This document shows positions 8,001-11,078 of a stretch of 11,078 nucleotides of DNA, in pieces (position 1 is the first letter of the stretch; every line of letters starts with the position of its first letter). A program made the translations under genes and the position numbers. Source of the DNA: an uncultured Candidatus Saccharibacteria bacterium (lineage in GTDB: Bacteria; Patescibacteriota; Saccharimonadia; Saccharimonadales; Saccharimonadaceae); assembly GCA_947253405.1 (NCBI GenBank), contig CAMXZF010000017.1, positions 1 through 11,078 on the forward strand, read 5' to 3'. The notes below the pieces were generated by a model, which searched no databases, had not been told where the DNA came from, and saw nothing but the letters and a program-made list of their open reading frames with translations.

Positions 8001-8224
8001 TTCATAGTCTGATAGCGCGGCACCGCATCTTTAATAATAGAACTTAGCAATGTGCCATGGTGTGGCACACCAGTAATAAATGGTGGTCCGTCATAAAATA
8101 CATAGCTATTGGCTGGATCACGCATCGTAATTGAGCGCTCAAAAACTCGCCCCTTTTTCCATTTTTTTATCCAGTCTTTTTCATATTCAATAGCCCTTCG
8201 GCGCGACTTTGCCTTAAATTTCAT
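5075..8224 (-). CDS. ileS: Isoleucyl-tRNA synthetase, eukaryotic/archaeal-like type
   Basis: This class I synthetase attaches isoleucine to tRNA-Ile in the cytoplasm. In order: catalytic start YDGPPFITGVP (44-54) with the HIGH-equivalent H55-H-G-T58; GWDCHGLPAEN (84-94); CP1 editing domain with TTTPWTLPAN (252-261) and GTGIVHIAPAYGEDDF (352-367); DRFW (487-490); LDCWFESGSMPFAQ (562-575); KMSKS (652-656); and the anticodon-binding helical domain from about 740, with WFVRRSRRRFW. The 1049-residue length, the CWFESGS signature and the lack of a C-terminal Cys zinc finger fit the second bacterial IleRS clade, which is related to eukaryotic enzymes. Oddities are the Thr in place of the last HIGH histidine, and replacement of the usual CP1 cysteines near 202 and 427-430. 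ATG 8224 follows AAAGGA by four bases. It is divergent from priA, with rpsU downstream. Confidence 0.97.
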   Translation of the reverse strand: MKFKAKSRRRAIEYEKDWIKKWKKGRVFERSITMRDPANSYVFYDGPPFITGVPHHGTLLSSIIKDAVPRYQTMKGKRVERRWGWDCHGLPAENFVEKQLGIVDRRQIIVDKNQPAPLDKKGEILPTISLEKYIETARDSMIANSETWQGVIDRIGRWVDFSGAYRTMDSNYMESVWWAFKELYQAGKIYEGEKVLMYDTRFATPVSKAEVTMDNDAYQTVTDPSAYVKFKLTTDSQKKLDTPKDTCLLAWTTTPWTLPANMILAVSADLTYVLVNCDNEHFIVAKDLLDGVFKDDRNQPLNYKVVKEFKGKELVGLAYNHLNVGSTYPEDDLTRKNMHHVYAAEFVSNESGTGIVHIAPAYGEDDFDFCAQIGIKAFHVIDDNGYYFDTIYKGREVWSNNKFIAKDLKEKGEIWRIEYIRHEYPFNPRSKQRIMYRAIPSWFFDIKSSKSLMLAQNENINWFPEHLKHGRFAKNIDQAPDWNLSRDRFWASAMPVWKGDKGTVIVVGSYDELEKLSGKRLKDYHRPWVDKIKIYADKLDLAIKKQYGMLDGEVFTRIDKVLDCWFESGSMPFAQLHYPFENKDKFEKNYPADFIVEYIGQVRAWFYYVHVVNTALAENGSFGKDKKAENANKNAYRNVITTGVVAGNDGRKMSKSLGNYTDPNVLMDQYSADSLRFLLLSSPLLNGEDFALQDKDVSDIARKLAMIWNMYDFFTMYASVDGWEYNGKPVPSIDLNDLENPLDKFIVSRVHQLSEHIENMMDKYNIPEALSEVIPFIDDASNWFVRRSRRRFWKSEDDDDKEQAYKTLHYTLVRLSIVLAPFVPFLSEELYTKLTGGESVHLLDYPKDNPVDKKVLSDMLRARTLITNGLALRMRQNESTKEKQIKIRQPLSFASYSGKRLPKYYEKIIAEELNVKRINWVEDLATYLSNDASSINPEDKKAIDSWVEIDKTLTPELKREGLAREIIRVVQKSRKNADLNINDRIDLAIASDNKDVETTLKEWGKLIQAETLAISLNKQLDLNQSSSTHKEEAKVNGIKVKLQIKKVVK

Positions 8225-8228
8225 TCTA

Positions 8229-8234
8229 TCCTTT
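8229..8234 (-). promoter_or_regulatory. Shine-Dalgarno of ileS
   Basis: The minus strand reads AAAGGA here, four bases before ATG 8224. The spacing is slightly short but supports this start over later in-frame codons. Confidence 0.6.
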
Positions 8235-8271
8235 CGAAAATTTAATACTAAAACAGTAAAGCTTGCTAAAT

Positions 8272-8280
8272 ATTATAGCA
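8272..8280 (-). promoter_or_regulatory. ileS promoter (extended -10)
   Basis: The minus strand reads TGC then TATAAT (8277-8272), a perfect extended -10. No convincing -35 lies 16-18 nt upstream, as is common for extended -10 promoters. A start near 8265 gives a leader of about 41 nt, too short for a T-box riboswitch. Confidence 0.65.
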
Positions 8281-8349
8281 CTAGGACTAAGCCCCCAGGC
8301 TAAATCAGGATTCCGATGTGAATATTTTTAAGCCACAATACTTATAGGC

Positions 8350-8355
8350 TATAAT
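8350..8355 (+). promoter_or_regulatory. priA -10 element, leaderless arrangement
   Basis: A perfect TATAAT ends six bases before ATG 8362, so transcription would be expected to begin at or next to the A of the start codon. There is no Shine-Dalgarno and only a weak T-rich -35 region. The wider motif GCTATAATAT is shared with the ileS and def promoters. Confidence 0.65.
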
Positions 8356-8361
8356 ATCAGT

Positions 8362-10302
8362 ATGTATTTTTATGAGGTAGCGATTAGTGGAAAACAGGGA
8401 AACTTTAAAGAAAACCCAGTTTACAATAGCGATAAGCCTCTAGCTCTAAATAGCCTTGTATTAGTAACTTTTGCAAACACCAAAGCTATTGGTGTAATTA
8501 TTAAGAAAGTTAATAAGCCAAAATTCCCTACTAAGCCTGTTTTATCTGTTCAATTTACTAAGCCTTTACCAAAACATTTAATTAGTCTAGCTGCTTGGTT
8601 GGGTGATTTTTATGGATCAAATAATGGCAATGTCTGGCAAATAATTATACCTTCTAGGCTAAAATCTAAACTAAGCAAGATTCAGCCCATTACAATTAAA
8701 TATCAAAAAAATACGCCTATTAAATTAAATCAACAACAATTAAAAGCGATCGAGCAAATAGACAAAGCTCCAGCTGGAACATTTGTATTGCATGGTCGCA
8801 CTGGTAGTGGTAAAACTGAAGTGTATAAGGCTCTTACTGAAAAGACCATTAAGTCTGGACGCTCGGCTATAATCTTAGTACCAGAAATATCTCTAACTAC
8901 TCAATTAACTGACGAATTCTCTACTCAATTTAAAAATGTTGTTGTCATTCATTCTAGGCTAAAAGATAGCGAACGCAAACAAATTTTCTCTAAAATACTT
9001 TTGTCTACTCAGCCACTAGTTATTATTGGCGCTCGCTCGGCTTTATTTTCGCCAGTTAAAGATTTGGGTTTAATTGTTATTGATGAATGCCACGAGCCAT
9101 CATATAAGCAAGAGGCTTCACCGCGCTATAGTGCCATTACGGTAGCAGCTAAAATCGCCGCTTTGACTAAATCTAAGCTTGTTTTAGGATCGGCAACGCC
9201 ATTAATTACAGATTATTATTTAGCAAAAAAATTAAATCGCCCAATTATTAAAATGGATCAGCTAGCCATTAATAATGCCATAAAACCAGAGGTTTTTATT
9301 ATCGATTTAACTAAAAGATCTAACTTTAATCGGCGTAGTTATTTATTTAGTGACAAACTTTTAAAGTCTATAGAAAATGCAATTAGATCTGATCAACAAG
9401 TTTTACTATTTCATAATAGGCGTGGCTCGGCTAGTATGAGCATTTGTGAAGATTGTGGCTATATTGCTAGTTGCCCAAAATGCTTTCTACCCTTAACTTT
9501 ACATGCGGACGAATTTATACTTCGATGTCATTTATGCGGTTACAGGCAATCACCAGCACTAGTCTGCCCTGAATGCGGTGGAGTAAATATTATTAATAAA
9601 GGTGTTGGCACTAAAAAAATTGAGGCTGAAGCTAAAAAGCTATTTCCTGATATAGAAATTGCACGCTTTGATAGTGATACTCCCAATAATAAAGCTTTGC
9701 ATAATGTCTTTAATAAGATCAAATCAGGCGAAATTAATATTATTATTGGCACACAAGTGATTGCCAAGGGGCTTGATTTACCTAACTTAGCAGTAGTTGG
9801 TATCGTACAAGCCGATGCTGGTTTAGCGTTGCCGGATTTTTCTGCAAGAGAGCGAACTTTTCAATTAATATCACAAGCCATAGGAAGAGTTGGTAGATAC
9901 AACAAAAAGACTACCGTTATAGTGCAAACTTATCAGTCAGATCATGAAATTATAAAATTTAGCGCTAGCCAAGACTACGATAATTTTTATAAATCTGAAA
10001 TTAAGCGTCGCCAATTAGGACATTTCCCACCCTTTAGCTATCTTCTAAAATTACAATGCAGTTATAAAACTGAGCAAGGCGCCATTAAAGCTTCGACTAG
10101 ATTAGCTAATTTATTAAAAAATACCTATGGTGATAGTATTCGCCTGCTGGGGCCATCACCATCACTATATGAGCGTCGAGGCAGCAACTATCATTGGCAA
10201 ATCGTTGTGCGATCATCAAAACGTTCTAATTTAAGTAAAATTGCCAATAGCTTAATTGGCAGTAAGTGGCAAATAGAGCTTGATCCTTATAGCCTGCTAT
10301 AA
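8362..10302 (+). CDS. priA: Primosomal helicase PriA (replication restart)
   Basis: This superfamily 2 3'-5' DNA helicase recognises abandoned forks and reloads the replisome. Of 646 residues, about 1-105 form the 3'-DNA-binding domain. The helicase core has QQQLKAI (124-130), Walker A GRTGSGKT (145-152), the Walker B box D241-E-C-H244, GSATP (276-280), and motif VI QAIGRVGR (505-512). Inserted between the lobes are four CxxC pairs (C362/365, C371/374, C389/392, C402/405), the two-zinc cysteine-rich region of PriA. The C-terminal domain starts near 545 with RRQLGHFPPF. The Walker lysine is K151 against K230 in E. coli, so the shorter length comes from the N-terminal side, where the winged-helix domain appears to be missing. 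DECH replaces the usual DEEH. It leads an operon with def and fmt. ATG 8362 lies directly after a -10. Confidence 0.97.
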   Translation: MYFYEVAISGKQGNFKENPVYNSDKPLALNSLVLVTFANTKAIGVIIKKVNKPKFPTKPVLSVQFTKPLPKHLISLAAWLGDFYGSNNGNVWQIIIPSRLKSKLSKIQPITIKYQKNTPIKLNQQQLKAIEQIDKAPAGTFVLHGRTGSGKTEVYKALTEKTIKSGRSAIILVPEISLTTQLTDEFSTQFKNVVVIHSRLKDSERKQIFSKILLSTQPLVIIGARSALFSPVKDLGLIVIDECHEPSYKQEASPRYSAITVAAKIAALTKSKLVLGSATPLITDYYLAKKLNRPIIKMDQLAINNAIKPEVFIIDLTKRSNFNRRSYLFSDKLLKSIENAIRSDQQVLLFHNRRGSASMSICEDCGYIASCPKCFLPLTLHADEFILRCHLCGYRQSPALVCPECGGVNIINKGVGTKKIEAEAKKLFPDIEIARFDSDTPNNKALHNVFNKIKSGEINIIIGTQVIAKGLDLPNLAVVGIVQADAGLALPDFSARERTFQLISQAIGRVGRYNKKTTVIVQTYQSDHEIIKFSASQDYDNFYKSEIKRRQLGHFPPFSYLLKLQCSYKTEQGAIKASTRLANLLKNTYGDSIRLLGPSPSLYERRGSNYHWQIVVRSSKRSNLSKIANSLIGSKWQIELDPYSLL

Positions 10303-10303
10303 T
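10295..10303 (+). promoter_or_regulatory. def extended -10 overlapping the priA stop codon
   Basis: TGC followed by TATAAT (10298-10303) overlaps the priA stop (TAA, 10300-10302) and ends seven bases before ATG 10311. It would start a leaderless def mRNA besides read-through from priA. No clear -35 is seen. Confidence 0.6.
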
Positions 10304-10310
10304 ATAAGCC

Positions 10311-10904
10311 ATGGCTTCCGAATATACACGTAAAAATATTATTACTCTACCAAATAGCAATCTTAGAAAGCGTAGCTGCCGAGTCACTACTTTGGATAAA
10401 AAAACTCTACAAATTATTGACGATATGTTAGCTGCTACGTTAGATTGGGAAAATTCGCGCCCACATGAAGTGGCGGTTGCTTTAGCGGCTATTCAAATTG
10501 ACTACCCAATTAGAATTGTAATCGTTCGAGAAGACTTTGATGATAAAGAAAATAAAAATTTTACTGTTTTAATTAACCCCGAAATTGTAAAGTATGAGGG
10601 CGATATCACTTATGAAGAAGAAGGTTGTCTATCAGTTAAAGATATCTACGGGAAAGTACCTCGTTATTCAAAAGTGCGTGTTCGGGCGATCGATATTAAT
10701 GGCAATAAAGTAAGATTTAAATCTCCTAATCCATTTATTGCACGAGTCCTACAACACGAAATCGATCATACTAATGGCATTTGTTTTGTTGATCATATTA
10801 AAGATAATAAAGATGCTTTTTCTATACTAGCAAAAAGTGGTGAACTTAAGCCTTATCCTTATGAAAAAGTTTTAAGCTCTGGAATTCTAACGCAAGAGGA
10901 TTAA
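10311..10904 (+). CDS. def: Peptide deformylase with altered motif 1
   Basis: This metalloenzyme removes the N-formyl group from new proteins at the ribosome exit. Two of the three family motifs are intact: EGCLS (104-108) with metal ligand C106, and HEIDH (149-153) with ligands H149 and H153 and catalytic E150. Motif 1, normally GxGLAAxQ, is AVALAAIQ (55-62): both glycines are Ala, but the Leu-Ala-Ala and the catalytic Gln62 remain. The 197-residue length is slightly above the usual 165-190, with an extra C-terminal tail after about residue 165. The metal site is complete, so activity is likely. It starts eight bases after the priA stop with no Shine-Dalgarno, and fmt, which adds the group this enzyme removes, begins seven bases after its stop. 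Confidence 0.94.
   Translation: MASEYTRKNIITLPNSNLRKRSCRVTTLDKKTLQIIDDMLAATLDWENSRPHEVAVALAAIQIDYPIRIVIVREDFDDKENKNFTVLINPEIVKYEGDITYEEEGCLSVKDIYGKVPRYSKVRVRAIDINGNKVRFKSPNPFIARVLQHEIDHTNGICFVDHIKDNKDAFSILAKSGELKPYPYEKVLSSGILTQED
10895..10900 (+). promoter_or_regulatory. Shine-Dalgarno of fmt
   Basis: AGAGGA lies inside the last def codons, eleven bases before ATG 10912. The spacing is long but usable. The nearer ATG at 10904 hits a stop after five codons, so 10912 is the start. Confidence 0.45.
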
Positions 10905-10911
10905 TGTTTAG

Positions 10912-11078
10912 ATGCCTATAAGAGTCATTTTTTTTGGTACTGACGATCTAGCAATTCCCACACTAGAGGCATTAATAAATAGCGGCAACTATAATGTAAT
11001 AGCTGTAGTTACTAAGCCAGACAGTATAAAAGGGCGCGGACACAAAAAGTCTAGTCCTAAGATCGCTAATATTGCTCG
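10912..11078 (+). CDS. fmt: Methionyl-tRNA formyltransferase, N-terminal part
   Basis: The window shows 55 codons of an open frame that runs off the right edge. MPIRVIFFGTDDLAIPTLEA matches the start of Fmt, which typically reads (I)RIVFAGTPDFAVPSLEAL. It is followed by VVTKPDSIKGRGHKKSSPK, matching the family's VVTQPDKPAGRGKK..PSPVK segment near the formyl-tetrahydrofolate site. Fmt formylates Met on initiator tRNA with 10-formyl-tetrahydrofolate. The usual family length is about 310 residues, so roughly four fifths lies beyond the window. It is probably co-transcribed with priA and def. Confidence 0.93.
   Translation, partial: MPIRVIFFGTDDLAIPTLEALINSGNYNVIAVVTKPDSIKGRGHKKSSPKIANIA

Noticed and set aside
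8225..8265. Possible T-box riboswitch in front of ileS
   Set aside because: The predicted leader is about 41 nt, with no specifier stem, T-box sequence or terminator/antiterminator pair.
8290..8301. Small hairpin AGCC-CCCA-GGCT between ileS and priA
   Set aside because: Only 4 bp of stem and no U-tract; it sits upstream of the ileS -10 and does not look like a terminator or T-box.
5172..8303. Plus-strand frames opposite ileS (5172-5447, 6798-7052, 8109-8303)
   Set aside because: The ileS frame is unambiguous through all these stretches, and the antisense products show no family features.
9540..9767. A 75-codon minus-strand frame opposite priA
   Set aside because: It is a shadow of the priA cysteine-rich and helicase region.
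1..11078. CRISPR, insertion sequence, prophage, defence or toxin-antitoxin system
   Set aside because: No regular repeats, transposase, integrase or paired small genes were seen; the gaps are short and explained by promoters, rnpB and a terminator.
1..11078. Recoded TGA as in Gracilibacteria/Absconditabacteria
   Set aside because: No gene needs TGA as sense; Trp and Gly positions use standard codons and the frames end normally with TAA or TAG.

Overview
The window looks like a contig end from a small-genome, AT-rich bacterium of the Candidate Phyla Radiation (Patescibacteria), most probably Candidatus Saccharibacteria (TM7). This rests on the compact housekeeping layout, a eukaryotic/archaeal-like isoleucyl-tRNA synthetase of 1049 residues, a shortened PriA, many near-leaderless genes, and an unfamiliar Asn/Asp-rich membrane-anchored coiled-coil protein. 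The lineage is an inference from sequence character, not from a search. The standard code fits: no in-frame TGA is needed, and all six complete genes with a visible stop use TAA or TAG.

Layout. Bases 1-24 are sequencing adapter (Nextera/Tn5 mosaic end), so biological sequence starts at base 25. A truncated khpA (RNA-binding KH protein) runs leftward off the contig. Divergent from it lies a rightward block: a DUF6311-like multi-pass membrane protein, an AI-2E/PerM-family transporter, and the one-TM coiled-coil protein of unknown function. A leftward block follows: ileS, rpsU (bS21), a symmetric terminator, then rnpB (RNase P RNA, class A) with its own promoter. Divergent from ileS is a rightward block: priA (replication restart helicase), def (peptide deformylase), and the 5' part of fmt (Met-tRNA formyltransferase), which the window edge cuts.

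How the genes relate. Most genes serve core information processing: tRNA charging (ileS), tRNA 5' maturation (rnpB), the ribosome (rpsU), initiator-tRNA formylation and its removal (fmt, def), fork restart (priA) and RNA binding (khpA). The other three sit in the envelope. I see no defence locus, prophage, CRISPR, insertion sequence or tRNA gene.

The most interesting structure is in the short intergenic regions. Almost every transcription unit carries an extended -10 of the form TGCTAWAAT. At five genes the -10 lies so close to the start codon that the mRNA should be leaderless or nearly so, while khpA, ileS, the coiled-coil gene and fmt have Shine-Dalgarno sequences. The khpA and DUF6311 promoters appear to share one palindromic -35 hexamer. 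Protein-level oddities are altered catalytic signatures in IleRS and peptide deformylase, and an apparent loss of the PriA winged-helix domain.
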